Positions 51,780-60,309 of a stretch of DNA of 64,000 bases are shown in pieces. The notes beneath the pieces are model-generated. The model was not told the DNA's origin, did no database searches, and saw nothing but the letters and a program-made list of their open reading frames with translations. This DNA is from Candidatus Melainabacteria bacterium (GTDB lineage Bacteria; Cyanobacteriota; Vampirovibrionia; Obscuribacterales; Obscuribacteraceae): NCBI GenBank assembly GCA_013288645.1, contig JABDBL010000004.1, forward strand, positions 60,057 to 124,056. Reading direction: 5' to 3'. A program made the position numbers and the translations under genes. Each line of letters opens with the position of its first letter. Position 1 is the first letter of the stretch.

Positions 51780-51860
51780 GAGATACAATTTAAGGGACCT
51801 TCTTACTATTTAACACATTGAATTTGATTTTCACACCGCAATAAAATTGGAGAAAAATAT

Positions 51861-52145
51861 ATGAATCGCTTAAAGGGTCAGACATTCGGTTTCTTAGCTT
51901 TCAGCACCATTTTTATCACTTTGAACTTTTCTATATCTCCTTCTCAAGCTCAGCCAAGCCCAGAAAGCGGGGAAGCACATGCCGGAGACAAAATGAAAAT
52001 GTCATGTCCAATGGAATGCGAACCCTGGCCAGAAAAATTGGGATTAACTGATGAGCAAATGGAAAAAGTAGTTGAACTTAAATCAGAGGACCATCATCAA
52101 ATGGAGCACCGATCTGATCATGATTCAATGCATATCATTAATTAA
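51861..52145 (+). CDS. Met/His-rich secreted protein, Spy-like
   Basis: The 94-aa protein has a signal peptide (to about PSQAQ) and a short mature part with MKMSCPMECEPW, LGLTDEQMEKVVELKSE and an end packed with His and Met (DHHQMEHRSDHDSMHIIN). The LGLTDEQ segment is the usual start of Spy/CpxP or heavy-metal-resistance (CnrR/CzcE-like) helices, but the rest of that domain is absent, so it may be a truncated form or a small metal-binding peptide. A good ribosome site (GGAG) precedes the ATG. It is divergent from a TetR-type regulator. Confidence 0.55.
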   Translation: MNRLKGQTFGFLAFSTIFITLNFSISPSQAQPSPESGEAHAGDKMKMSCPMECEPWPEKLGLTDEQMEKVVELKSEDHHQMEHRSDHDSMHIIN

Positions 52146-52220
52146 ATAATAAGGACTCACCGATAATTTGCAGGAAACGAAAAAATTCTTGCTTTTGCAG
52201 TGGTCGCATATTTGTGAGCA

Positions 52221-54113
52221 CTAAGGGGACTGCTGTGTTGAGTCATCGGTTTTAGTTGTAGCGTGTTCACTGGCAGTCAAATATGTTTTTAATCCCTCAG
52301 CAACGGCTTGAGCAATTTTAGATTGAAACTGTGGATCAATAAGTTGAGTAAATTCATCTGGGTTGATCATAAAACCAATTTCCAACAATACTGATGGCAT
52401 AGCTGGTCCTCTTGCTAATGCCAAATTCTGATAGCGTGTACCCAAATCAAGAAAATTACCCGCCATCTTAACGGAATTCTTTAGGTAGTTAGCCAGTTCA
52501 ATAGATTGTGGATGATACCAATAAGAAGATGTTCCATGCTCCTTCCATGGATCGCGTCCATCTGGCAAAGCATTATTATGGATCGAAATTAAAAAATCTG
52601 CTTTATTGTCTGTAGCAATGCGGACTCTTTCACTTAGTGATGGGTTTTCGTTTTGCGATATTCTGGTCATTATCACTGTTGCTCCCATAGATTCCAGACA
52701 AGTCTTTACTTTGCTAGCGATTTCAAGGTTGACTTGTGATTCTGGCAAGCCAGAGCATCCAATTGAGCCCTTTTCATTTCCACCATGTCCTGGATCAACA
52801 CAAATTTTTATCCCATTAAGACTTCCGGTAGAGGAAATATTGGGGCGTTCTTTTATCCCCAAACAGAGATTTGTTCCATCATAATAAGCGTTGTAACCCC
52901 ATTGTCGCCGACCAGTTAAGTAAGCAGTAATTTCATATATATTATCTTCTGATTGCCGCCAACTCACGTGGTCTAAGTTTGATTTGCTCTCATTACCTGT
53001 CTTAGGTTCAGAAGTGATCCAATCTGTATCGGGTGCTACACCATATACCTTCAGAATAAGACAATTTGGATTCAGCTTCTGTTCAATTTGATAAGGAAGT
53101 CTTTCGGTCAAAGGTAGACAAATTTTTTCACCATAAGAGTCCTCAATTATATTAATTGTTTGTGCCACTGCCTGCGGTGCTATTATATCAGTATTATGTT
53201 TGCGCATATTTAAGTCGCTCGGCAGCGTTGTTGTTTGGGTCAATGATTCCATTACTAATTCACTTTTATTTATCCAAACATGATGATTGGTAGCATATAA
53301 ACAACGCATATTATCTCCGGACCAACCATCGATAATAACTTTAACTCCGTCGACTAGCGGTGTGGTTCTGGCCAATCCCGGTCCCAAACGCACAACAGTA
53401 GGATTTTTTGCTGTTCTAGCCACAAATAATGATTCGACAGTTGAAATCGTAGCCTTACTATTTTCAGACAAACCACCTATACTGCTTATCAATTTAAATT
53501 GCGGATGAGTAGAAAAGAAATGATCGTCCGCTGTTACCCGATAAGAGCCCTTATAACATTCAGAATCATTTGTATCAAAACGTCTAAAGGTTTTACCGTA
53601 AGCTACATCCACGTTAGGCGCTTGATGATTCTTTTGTATTGCCATTAATCTCAAAGAATGTGGACCCAGTTGAACTGTCACAGTAGAATGAGGTGTAGCG
53701 CGTGCAGAGAAATTTATAATATCGCCAGCGGTAACACCTAAGTTTTGATTGGGCTTTAAATCTTCTAACTTTAATTCATCCGCACCTATTGGCTTTGGCG
53801 GTGCCTTTCTTAGAATAGTCAAATCGACATTATCACTCTTTTCGGAATTTGCTAACAAAAAATGGTTGGATCCATAGTGCAGCGGCACGACATGAGCAAA
53901 AAAACCTGCTTTATTTACGCGCACTATTTCGTTATTACACGTAAGTTTCGCGCCGATGTCGGTTTGCCCTACTAAAAATGTAGAAGATGCTTCAATAACA
54001 CTTCCTGTCCTAGGGTAAACAACTTTGATTGGACAAAAATTAGAATAATCCTGCGCCAATGCTGGATTCAACAGCCCATAAAAAAATAAAATGATAAGGT
54101 TGAAAATAAACAC
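52221..54113 (-). CDS. N-acetylmuramoyl-L-alanine amidase
   Basis: Zn-dependent peptidoglycan amidase that cuts between MurNAc and the stem peptide. The 630-aa protein has a signal peptide (residues ~1-20), a ~400-residue N-terminal region of beta-rich repeats that probably binds the wall or targets the enzyme (SSTFLVGQTDIGAKL, LLANSEKSDNVDL), and an Amidase_3 domain (~435-615). Zinc ligands lie in CVDPGHGGNEKG, ESQVNLEIASKV and ISIHNNALPDG, and the catalytic Glu is in LLEIGFMINPDEF. It should act in the periplasm. The sequence lacks the AmiC-type autoinhibitory helix, so regulation by activators is unclear. Confidence 0.88.
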   Translation of the reverse strand: MFIFNLIILFFYGLLNPALAQDYSNFCPIKVVYPRTGSVIEASSTFLVGQTDIGAKLTCNNEIVRVNKAGFFAHVVPLHYGSNHFLLANSEKSDNVDLTILRKAPPKPIGADELKLEDLKPNQNLGVTAGDIINFSARATPHSTVTVQLGPHSLRLMAIQKNHQAPNVDVAYGKTFRRFDTNDSECYKGSYRVTADDHFFSTHPQFKLISSIGGLSENSKATISTVESLFVARTAKNPTVVRLGPGLARTTPLVDGVKVIIDGWSGDNMRCLYATNHHVWINKSELVMESLTQTTTLPSDLNMRKHNTDIIAPQAVAQTINIIEDSYGEKICLPLTERLPYQIEQKLNPNCLILKVYGVAPDTDWITSEPKTGNESKSNLDHVSWRQSEDNIYEITAYLTGRRQWGYNAYYDGTNLCLGIKERPNISSTGSLNGIKICVDPGHGGNEKGSIGCSGLPESQVNLEIASKVKTCLESMGATVIMTRISQNENPSLSERVRIATDNKADFLISIHNNALPDGRDPWKEHGTSSYWYHPQSIELANYLKNSVKMAGNFLDLGTRYQNLALARGPAMPSVLLEIGFMINPDEFTQLIDPQFQSKIAQAVAEGLKTYLTASEHATTKTDDSTQQSP

Positions 54114-54476
54114 TGATCTAGCACCAAAAAAATTTCATATTAAGTATATCCTGAAAATTAGCATCTACACAGAATCAAACAAGAATATTAGTATCATCGG
54201 ACAGACGAAATTCAGGCAAATATCAGCCCTTAGTCCCTGTTTTTCTAGATCTTGCCATTGAAATAATTTTGGCCCTTGAAAATAATGCCCTTTGTGCCCC
54301 AAGATTAGCCAAAGTACAATAAACAGTATCATTGCCATGTGGCGATGTTATTCTATGTGCTTGTTACTTGTGCTCTTTTAAGTCTTTTAGCCTGGCGATT
54401 CATACCTCTCATTTAGGATTTAATGTTTGAGTATTTAGCAAGATAAATTGAATGAATTTGCTAGTTGGTTGTGGCT
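54114..54476. other. Intergenic, divergent promoters expected
   Basis: The 363-bp AT-rich gap lies between the amidase and the response-regulator gene, which diverge. No clean -10/-35 pair, hairpin or small gene is recognised on either strand. Confidence 0.4.
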
Positions 54477-55046
54477 ATGGAAACGCGAATTTCAGTTTTA
54501 GTAGTTGACGATGTCCCACTCATACGTGATGCGGTAAAAATACTGCTGACGCGGGGAGATTATGCACGAATAGTCGGCGAAGCCGCAACTGGAGAAGAAG
54601 CAGTGAGACTTGCAGACAATGCAAACCCAGATGTCATTTTAATGGATATAGATATGCCTATTATGAATAGTATAGAAGCTGCAAAAATCATTCGCAAAAA
54701 GCATAAGAATACTAAGATAATAATGCTTACCTCAAGCAACAATGAAAGGTTCATTTTCCATTCATTTGCGGCTGGTGCGGATGGTTATATTCTTAAAGAT
54801 AAATTTCCCGCTACTATTCAAGCAGCTATCACCACTGTGTGCCTGGGTTCCGTATGGCTAGACCCTGGGATAGCTCGTCGCATTTTAGAATTAGTAGTAG
54901 AGAATGCTACTACTAAAAAGGGCTTGGCAATTCCACTTACAAGAGAAGAGGTAAAGACCTTGCACGAAGTGGCAAGTTGTAGTGTCGCACATTGTTTAGT
55001 CGATCCTGAGTTTATATCAAATTTGCGCAGATTAGAACAAAACTGA
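54477..55046 (+). CDS. Response regulator, truncated output domain
   Basis: The 189-aa protein has a full receiver domain: the acidic pair in VVDDVP, phospho-acceptor Asp in ILMDIDMP, Thr/Ser in IIMLTSS and Lys in YILKDKFP. It is of NarL/LuxR type, with a linker ending PLTREEVKTLHEVASC. There the LuxR helix-turn-helix begins but stops after about 25 residues that no longer match. The start is taken at ATG 54477. No kinase gene is adjacent. It could be a single-domain phospho-relay or antagonist protein, or a gene damaged by a frameshift or deletion. Confidence 0.65.
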   Translation: METRISVLVVDDVPLIRDAVKILLTRGDYARIVGEAATGEEAVRLADNANPDVILMDIDMPIMNSIEAAKIIRKKHKNTKIIMLTSSNNERFIFHSFAAGADGYILKDKFPATIQAAITTVCLGSVWLDPGIARRILELVVENATTKKGLAIPLTREEVKTLHEVASCSVAHCLVDPEFISNLRRLEQN

Positions 55047-55148
55047 GCAGCTCTTTTAAATACATAAGTCGAACTTCATATCATAATTTCGTTGGCCTAT
55101 TTAGTCCATCTAGATATAAATTAAGTGAATAAGAAGGACCCCGAACAC

Positions 55149-55298
55149 GCCTAAATTTGCCAGATATTGGCTAGATTAGGTTAGCTCAAAAGAGGGTATG
55201 ATGGATAATTAAACGGTCTGTCTAGCCTTAAAGTAAGTACGTGTTAACGGAAGGACTTTTAAAAGTAAATTTGGATGCCTAAATTTGTCAGATATTGG
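55149..55298. repeat. 22-bp direct repeat at gene start
   Basis: GCCTAAATTTGCCAGATATTGG (55149-55170) returns at 55277-55298 with one change (C to T). The second copy is the beginning of the calpain-like gene; in the same frame the first encodes PKFARYW and stops soon after. The copies are 128 bp apart, suggesting a local duplication that also duplicated the translation start region. Confidence 0.7.
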
Positions 55299-56585
55299 AC
55301 GGTAACTTTGCTAAGTCTTTTAGCCGTCGCAACCCAACAGGTTCTAGGATCGGAATCAGGCAGCAATCCATCAAGTTCAAATTCTAGATCAATTACAGCT
55401 GAGCAAAACGCGCTAAATTTATATAAACAACGAGAATATACAGCAGCAGCGAATGCTTTTGAAGGGATTATAAGAACTTCTAGTCCTAACGCATCACTAT
55501 ATTACTATGCAGCTTTAGCTAATCTACAAAGTGGCAAAAAGGCAAGAGCAGATCAGTTATTCAAGTACATAGATAATAATTTTCCAGGCACTACAGAGGC
55601 CACCTATGCGCATAAAGCATTGCTTTACAAGCAGCCATCGTTGCAAAATAATTCACAAGAATCAGATTTACCGGAGAGCATAAAGAATCTCTTACCCACC
55701 GACATGCAAGCACTGCTTAAAACAGAATCGGGTAAACAGATAGTTCAAGAAGCATTGAAAGAACATGCTGAACAAATACAAATGATTAGAAACGCGGAAA
55801 AGCAGGATGATTTAGAGAAACCTACATCTTCGCCCTCAGCACAGGCTGGAGCTAATACAGCATATTTGGAGCATCCTTTCACAGCTCAAGATATTGCCAG
55901 AGACGGTGCTGGAGGGATTGATCAAGGTAGAAATCCCAACTGCTGGTTTGAAGCTTCAATTTCTGCTCTTGCGCAACTACCCAGAGGGCAACGGCTATTA
56001 GCAGATACAATCCGCTCACGCCAAGGTAACCATTATGTCGTCCGCTTTCATAATGATGGAGTGGAATATACTGTTTCGAGAGAGGATTTAATACGCAATA
56101 ATATTAACGATAAAGCGCTCTGGGCATCTCTAATTGAATGCGCGGAGATAAAGAAATTTCCCCAAAATACTGGGGCGAACGGTGTCGACAATGATCAATC
56201 GCGTTTAGAAATCGGTCTTGGTTGTATAACGGGACGCAATGCTGAAGTAATTAGCCCTGAAAACTGTGACATTGAAGAACTTTCTTCTTTTATTGGATCA
56301 GCAATTAAGTCACAAAATCCGATTGTGGCTGCAACTTTTGGTGCAGCGCAATTAGCAATCATGCCGCAAATTTTGGTACCCAGCCATGCTTACACAGTTA
56401 TAGATTTTGAACCTTCTAGAAACATCGTCACCATTCGCAACCCGCACGGTCGTAAGTCTAGGATGTTTCAACTCAGTCGAGATTCGCAAGGTATTGAATT
56501 TCAACAATTCGGCGACGGCGTGATCAAAATAGGTCTTTCCACATTTCAAAAATATTTTCATGCCGTTGCTCGATCTTTTATTTGA
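55275..56585 (+). CDS. Secreted calpain-like cysteine peptidase with TPR
   Basis: The 436-aa protein has an N-terminal signal peptide (to about VLGSES), a TPR-like segment (~45-130, NALNLYKQREYTAAANAFEG) and a C-terminal domain of the calpain (C2) papain-like fold. The catalytic triad is visible: Cys in DQGRNPNCWFEASIS, His in VPSHAYTVID and Asn in TIRNPHGRKS. Calpain-type domains are calcium-activated proteases in eukaryotes, and bacterial ones occur as secreted proteins. The TPR part may hold a partner. The gene has only a weak ribosome site and a duplicated start sequence upstream. It may process envelope or target-cell proteins. Confidence 0.75.
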   Translation: MPKFVRYWTVTLLSLLAVATQQVLGSESGSNPSSSNSRSITAEQNALNLYKQREYTAAANAFEGIIRTSSPNASLYYYAALANLQSGKKARADQLFKYIDNNFPGTTEATYAHKALLYKQPSLQNNSQESDLPESIKNLLPTDMQALLKTESGKQIVQEALKEHAEQIQMIRNAEKQDDLEKPTSSPSAQAGANTAYLEHPFTAQDIARDGAGGIDQGRNPNCWFEASISALAQLPRGQRLLADTIRSRQGNHYVVRFHNDGVEYTVSREDLIRNNINDKALWASLIECAEIKKFPQNTGANGVDNDQSRLEIGLGCITGRNAEVISPENCDIEELSSFIGSAIKSQNPIVAATFGAAQLAIMPQILVPSHAYTVIDFEPSRNIVTIRNPHGRKSRMFQLSRDSQGIEFQQFGDGVIKIGLSTFQKYFHAVARSFI

Positions 56586-56591
56586 CTTAAC

Positions 56592-56627
56592 TTGACAATA
56601 GTTAATTAATTTGTTAAATAGTTAAGT
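56592..56627 (+). promoter_or_regulatory. arsR promoter and operator repeats
   Basis: TTGACA (56592) and TTAAAT (56614) lie 16 bp apart. The -10 box ends 8 bp before the ATG, so the mRNA should start at or within a few bases of the start codon (leaderless). ATAGTTAA occurs twice, at 56598-56605 and 56618-56625, on either side of the -10 box with a 20-bp period, fitting an autoregulatory ArsR-type operator. Confidence 0.55.
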
Positions 56628-56933
56628 ATGAAAGATCCCACACCAGTTTTTAAAGCATTAGCCGACCCGACTCGTCGGCAAATTCTCAGCGCTCTTAAAA
56701 AAAAAGAGCTGCGGGCTGGCGAGATTGTAGAAATGTTTACTGTATCAGCTCCAGCAGTTTCTCGCCATTTAAGCATTCTTAAAGCGGCGGATTTAATTAT
56801 TGAACGTCGAGATGGTAATTCGATAATTTATCGACTACAAGCTGAGAATTTGGCTCTTTGTTTAAGTGAATTTATAAGTTCGGTTTGTCCCATGGAAATT
56901 TTGCAAAAGCGGAATAAGAGGACAAAGTTATGA
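56628..56933 (+). CDS. ArsR-family repressor
   Basis: The 101-aa winged-helix regulator begins MKDPTPVFKALADPTRRQIL and has the recognition helix in APAVSRHLSILKAADLI with the wing ERRDGNSIIYRL. It lacks the CVC metal site of metalloregulators, so it belongs to the small-molecule or stress group usually paired with SRPBCC, epimerase or DUF2071 genes. It is probably autoregulated through repeats in its promoter and translated from a leaderless mRNA. A 12-codon stub of a lost gene starts with an ATGA overlap at its stop. Confidence 0.85.
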   Translation: MKDPTPVFKALADPTRRQILSALKKKELRAGEIVEMFTVSAPAVSRHLSILKAADLIIERRDGNSIIYRLQAENLALCLSEFISSVCPMEILQKRNKRTKL

Positions 56934-56968
56934 ATATTGCCATTACGGGACCCTCAAATATACGATGA
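56930..56968 (+). pseudogene. Stub of a deleted NAD-epimerase gene
   Basis: The ATG overlaps the arsR stop (ATGA) and encodes only MNIAITGPSNIR before TGA. MxIAITGxSG is the nucleotide-binding start of SDR-type NAD-dependent epimerases, which in related operons sit between an ArsR regulator and a DUF2071 gene. I infer that the body of that gene has been deleted, leaving its start. A chance short frame is possible, but the coupled start and motif favour a remnant. Confidence 0.45.
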
Positions 56969-57001
56969 TTTTTGTCTGCAAAGGCAAAAAGGATACAGAC
57001 G

Positions 57002-57751
57002 ATGGAATTTTTGAAGTTAAACGGATTAATTCGCAGACGCCTTCTGGTAAATTTTCGTATACAGCCCGATGTCGTGCAACGTTTACTTCCAGATCCGTTC
57101 AAACCGAAATTGATCAAAGGATGGGCAATGGCTGGAATTTGTTTGATTCGACTTGAACAAATACGCCCATACTGGTGTCCAGCCCCATTTGGACTGAGCA
57201 GCGAAAATGCTGCTCATCGTATAGCAGTATGCTGGATGGACGCAGGAAATCAATTCCAGGAAGGTGTCTATATACCACGCCGCGACAGCAATTCGATTAT
57301 CAATCATCTATTTGGTGGAAAATTATTTCCAGGAGAGCACCAGAGAGCAAGCTTTGATGTACATGATAATGGTGATACTATTGATTTGCGTGCTCACGCG
57401 CTGGATGACTTGTTAACTATTGAGTTAAGAGGTAAGTGTACTGACACACTGCCGCCTACCTCAGTTTTTTCAGACTTGCAGGAAGCATCTAATTTTTTTA
57501 AAAACGGATCTTTGGGATATTCTGAAACAGCAGCCAGAAAATCTTTAGATGCTGTGCGGTTAATAACAACAAGGTGGGCTGTACAGCCTTTCAATGCGGA
57601 AGTAATTAAGTCCAGCTATTTCGCCAACCCATTGCTCTTTCCTGAAGGCACGGTAGAGTTTGATTGCGCTCTCATTATGCGCAACATAGAGCATAGCTGG
57701 CAAGTCGCACCAAAATTGCAGATTTCACAATGCGCCAGGAGCGAAATATGA
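57002..57751 (+). CDS. DUF2071 protein (YqjF-like)
   Basis: The 249-aa protein belongs to DUF2071, an acetoacetate-decarboxylase-like beta-barrel family of unknown reaction. Typical stretches are LLPDPFKPKLIKGWAMAGIC, RPYWCPAPFGLSSENAAHR, GVYIPRRDSNS and RWAVQPFNAEVIKS. ATG 57002 with AGGA upstream is chosen over the track's TTG start. The ArsR gene upstream is its likely regulator. Its stop lies 5 bp before the first tRNA-derived attachment site, so this operon marks the chromosomal side of the element array. Confidence 0.8.
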   Translation: MEFLKLNGLIRRRLLVNFRIQPDVVQRLLPDPFKPKLIKGWAMAGICLIRLEQIRPYWCPAPFGLSSENAAHRIAVCWMDAGNQFQEGVYIPRRDSNSIINHLFGGKLFPGEHQRASFDVHDNGDTIDLRAHALDDLLTIELRGKCTDTLPPTSVFSDLQEASNFFKNGSLGYSETAARKSLDAVRLITTRWAVQPFNAEVIKSSYFANPLLFPEGTVEFDCALIMRNIEHSWQVAPKLQISQCARSEI

Positions 57752-57756
57752 TTGGT

Positions 57757-57854
57757 GGAGCGTACGAGATTCGAACTCGTGTTGCGCTATGAAATTTTGC
57801 CAGCCTGTTTGAGTTTCAAGCCTTAATAATACAAGGTGCGTCCCTTTTGCGTCC
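57757..57854 (-). repeat. tRNA-3'-end attachment site copy A
   Basis: The 25-bp core (57757-57781; minus strand CACGAGTTCGAATCTCGTACGCTCC) is a T-arm plus 3' acceptor strand of a tRNA, here followed on the minus strand by ACC rather than a full gene: no 5' half is nearby. The right-hand arm (57782-57854) continues with sequence shared with copies B and C and contains the tandem GTGCGTCCCTTTTGCGTCC (57836-57854). The left arm found at B and C is absent, so this looks like the chromosome-element junction. Confidence 0.75.
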
Positions 57855-57991
57855 AGCTTTACCCTATTTATTATTCACAGAAATGCGAATTGTGAGCCTA
57901 ATTCCAGAGCCGATATATCGAAACTTATTTTAGTAATTTAAATTTACCTGTCCACGGTATAATATTGTGACTGGCAGATTGTTCTTGGAGA

Positions 57992-58411
57992 ATGCAAGTG
58001 AACGTTAATGGTTTAGAGCGTATAACTATTGATCCAAACGTTATGGGCGGCAAGCCGACTATACGAAATACGCGGGTAACCGTGGGTACTGTTCTAGAGC
58101 TGCTTGGCGCCGGTACTGGACCTGATGAAATATTAAAACATTACCCATACCTAGAAGCAGCTGACATACAGCAGGCCCTTTCCTTTGCCACATGGAAGTT
58201 TAACAATGAAAGAAATATTTTGCTCAAGATACCGAATGCTTTCTTCGACAAAGAAATTGACATTGAAAAACTTGCTAAAGAGCAAACTAAAAATCATGTA
58301 ACTTCTTTTAACGAGATCCTGGGTGATTTCTGGCCAAAGGAAGATTCTGTAGATGAATTCATGGCTATGATTAGTAAATTGCCGGATCATAGAAACTTCG
58401 ATAATGCCTAA
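57992..58411 (+). CDS. DUF433 antitoxin with C-terminal extension
   Basis: Residues ~1-70 are a DUF433 (VapB45-like) helix-turn-helix antitoxin: ITIDPNVMGGKPTIRNTRVT, then ILKHYPYLEAADIQQALSFA. Family members are usually ~75-80 aa; this one has ~65 extra residues (KEIDIEKLAKEQTKNHVTSF, SVDEFMAMISKLPDHR) that may bind the toxin. ATG 57992 sits very close to GGAG; GTG 57998 may be the real start. Its stop overlaps the start of the broken PIN toxin gene by 8 bp, the usual antitoxin-toxin order. Confidence 0.8.
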   Translation: MQVNVNGLERITIDPNVMGGKPTIRNTRVTVGTVLELLGAGTGPDEILKHYPYLEAADIQQALSFATWKFNNERNILLKIPNAFFDKEIDIEKLAKEQTKNHVTSFNEILGDFWPKEDSVDEFMAMISKLPDHRNFDNA

Positions 58412-58749
58412 TGTGAATCGTATTGTTGTTGACACTAATGTCATCTCTTATGTCTTCAAGAAAGATAGTCAAGCTGAGCTTTACAGAAAAGATCTCGACA
58501 ATAAGCAGTTGATTGTTTCTTTATTTACGTCGGATGATAATTTATCCGGTAGATGCCAAACTTATCGATAAATGGGCACAAATTATGGCTCAAGCTGAAA
58601 AAGCTGGTAAGCATATGGATTCCAAAGACGCATGGATTGCAGCCACAGCTTTGATTTTAAACATACCTCTTGTTACACATAATAGAAAACATTGCGAAGG
58701 AATAGCTGATTTACAAATCATCTCGCACCAGTCTACAGAGGGAACTTAG
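58404..58749 (+). pseudogene. Broken PIN-domain toxin (vapC-like)
   Basis: The start encodes MPNVNRIVVDTNVISYVFKK, the N-terminal PIN motif with the first catalytic Asp, but the frame ends at TAA 58569. The C-terminal half continues in another frame from about 58530 (IIYPVDAKLIDKWAQ, the acidic SKDAWIAATALILNIPLVTH, then NRKHCEGI) to the stop at 58749. A normal VapC is about 135 aa; the joined pieces lack around 30 central residues, so an internal deletion plus frameshift destroyed the RNase. The antitoxin upstream is intact. Confidence 0.8.
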
Positions 58750-58751
58750 TA

Positions 58752-59525
58752 GTGGATATAATAAAAATTTCTAGTGCAGACTGCTCATATCAAGAGCATT
58801 TATTGCAATGGGATACACTATCAATTTTCGCGCGCTTATTCTCACCATCTAAGTCTGCCCTTGTAGGAAGAGGATTGCTTCTGCATGGAGGTGAAGGATC
58901 GAGTTCTGAACGCACTGTTGGTTTTTGTCGATGGATGGCGCATTATGGAATACAAATGGCCTCATTTGATTTTGAAGGGCAAGGACGTTCCACTGGAGCC
59001 TTGATGGGAAGCTCTCTGAAGCGGCGACGCGACTTAGCAGCACATGCAGTGAATACGCTTCTAGATGGAAAATTAGATCTTACTTTGGGTTTCAGCATGG
59101 GCGGACCAACTGCCTTAGATTTAGCTGTCGATTATCCAAAATTCGGGATAAAACAAGTGTTCTTCGTATGTGCGGCCCAATATGCTAGTTCTGCATTTAC
59201 TGTACCATTTGGCCCAGAGTTTAAAATGATTCTAAACACAACTGATAGTTGGAAGGATAGCGATGTAACTCACAAAGCATCTATGTTTCAGGGTAGCATT
59301 TATGTCGTTACATCTGAGGAAGAAAACGTGATCCCGTCCGAAATTACAAATATGATGCTCGAAGCAGCTCAGCAGTGTCGTGCTTGTGGCTATATAAAAA
59401 TTCCTGGCACCACTCACAAGTTAAGCAGCCAAATGCAAGAGAATGATATTCTTGCCAATAATTTTGCAAGGCTCATTTCATCAATATACCTAATAAACAA
59501 ACCTGCACTGTGTGATGGTGCCTAA
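58752..59525 (+). CDS. Alpha/beta hydrolase
   Basis: The 257-aa hydrolase has LLLHGGEGSSSERTVGFCRW (oxyanion loop), DFEGQGRSTG, the nucleophile Ser115 in LGFSMGGPTALDLA and a probable catalytic His in GTTHKLSSQ; the acid is likely in the EEENVIPSE region. This pattern fits serine esterase/lipase-like or acyl-transfer enzymes. It starts with GTG two bases after the broken toxin gene. The substrate is not predictable. It appears to be cargo of the first mobile module. Confidence 0.75.
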   Translation: MDIIKISSADCSYQEHLLQWDTLSIFARLFSPSKSALVGRGLLLHGGEGSSSERTVGFCRWMAHYGIQMASFDFEGQGRSTGALMGSSLKRRRDLAAHAVNTLLDGKLDLTLGFSMGGPTALDLAVDYPKFGIKQVFFVCAAQYASSAFTVPFGPEFKMILNTTDSWKDSDVTHKASMFQGSIYVVTSEEENVIPSEITNMMLEAAQQCRACGYIKIPGTTHKLSSQMQENDILANNFARLISSIYLINKPALCDGA

Positions 59526-59595
59526 TAGGAATTGAGGACAAATAAAAAATTGATCGAAAAAAGAATAAGAAACTGTAAAGTAAGGAAACAGCACT

Positions 59596-60282
59596 ATGAA
59601 AACTATTGGACTTTTAGGCGGCATGTCTTGGGTTGCGACAGTCCCTTATTATACAAGATTGAATGAACTTGTTGCGGAGCAGGTTGGCGGGAATAATTCA
59701 GCACGCATTTTACTATACAGTGTAAATTACGCACGACTAAAAAATCTCTATCATCATGGATGGAATCAGATTCCTGGAATTTTTGAAGAAGAATATAAGT
59801 TTCTTGTAGATGCAAAGCCTGATTGCATCGTTTTAGCTTGCAATACTTTGCACAAAGCTTTTGACATTGTTACTAATCGTTTGCCTAAGAATGTTCCATT
59901 TTTTCATGCCGTACATCTGACAAGGGACTTCTGCCTACAGAATGGCATTAAGAATCCGCTATTTATTGGTACTTCTTTTACTATGAGCGATGACTATTTT
60001 ATGCTTCCTCTTAGAGAAGCGGGCATAAATCTGACCCTACCAACAGAACTGGAGCAGAAAACAGTTCAAGAAGTGCAGATAGAGGTGAGCAAAGGCAAGA
60101 TCGACAATAATCAAAAAAACTTTTTTTCTCGATTAATAGACAATTATCCAAATGTGGATGGGGTTATTTTAGCTTGTACCGAATTGCCATTAATTGCACC
60201 ATTATCCTCCTCCAGGCGTCCAATTATTAATCCATCTGAATTACAATGCCAAGCCGCCATAAAATTTGCCCTTAACTCCTGA
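59596..60282 (+). CDS. Aspartate/glutamate racemase family protein
   Basis: Cofactor-independent racemase of the Asp/Glu family (228 aa). It starts MKTIGLLGGMSWVATVPYYT, a standard opening. The two catalytic cysteines lie in VLACNTLHKA (C82) and ILACTELPLI, and both are present. It would interconvert D- and L-aspartate or a related amino acid. It has its own ribosome site (TAAGGAAA) and lies at the end of the first module, 27 bp before the left arm of attachment copy B. Confidence 0.85.
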   Translation: MKTIGLLGGMSWVATVPYYTRLNELVAEQVGGNNSARILLYSVNYARLKNLYHHGWNQIPGIFEEEYKFLVDAKPDCIVLACNTLHKAFDIVTNRLPKNVPFFHAVHLTRDFCLQNGIKNPLFIGTSFTMSDDYFMLPLREAGINLTLPTELEQKTVQEVQIEVSKGKIDNNQKNFFSRLIDNYPNVDGVILACTELPLIAPLSSSRRPIINPSELQCQAAIKFALNS

Positions 60283-60309
60283 TTGAAAGAAAAGCACAAT
60301 GACCGAATT

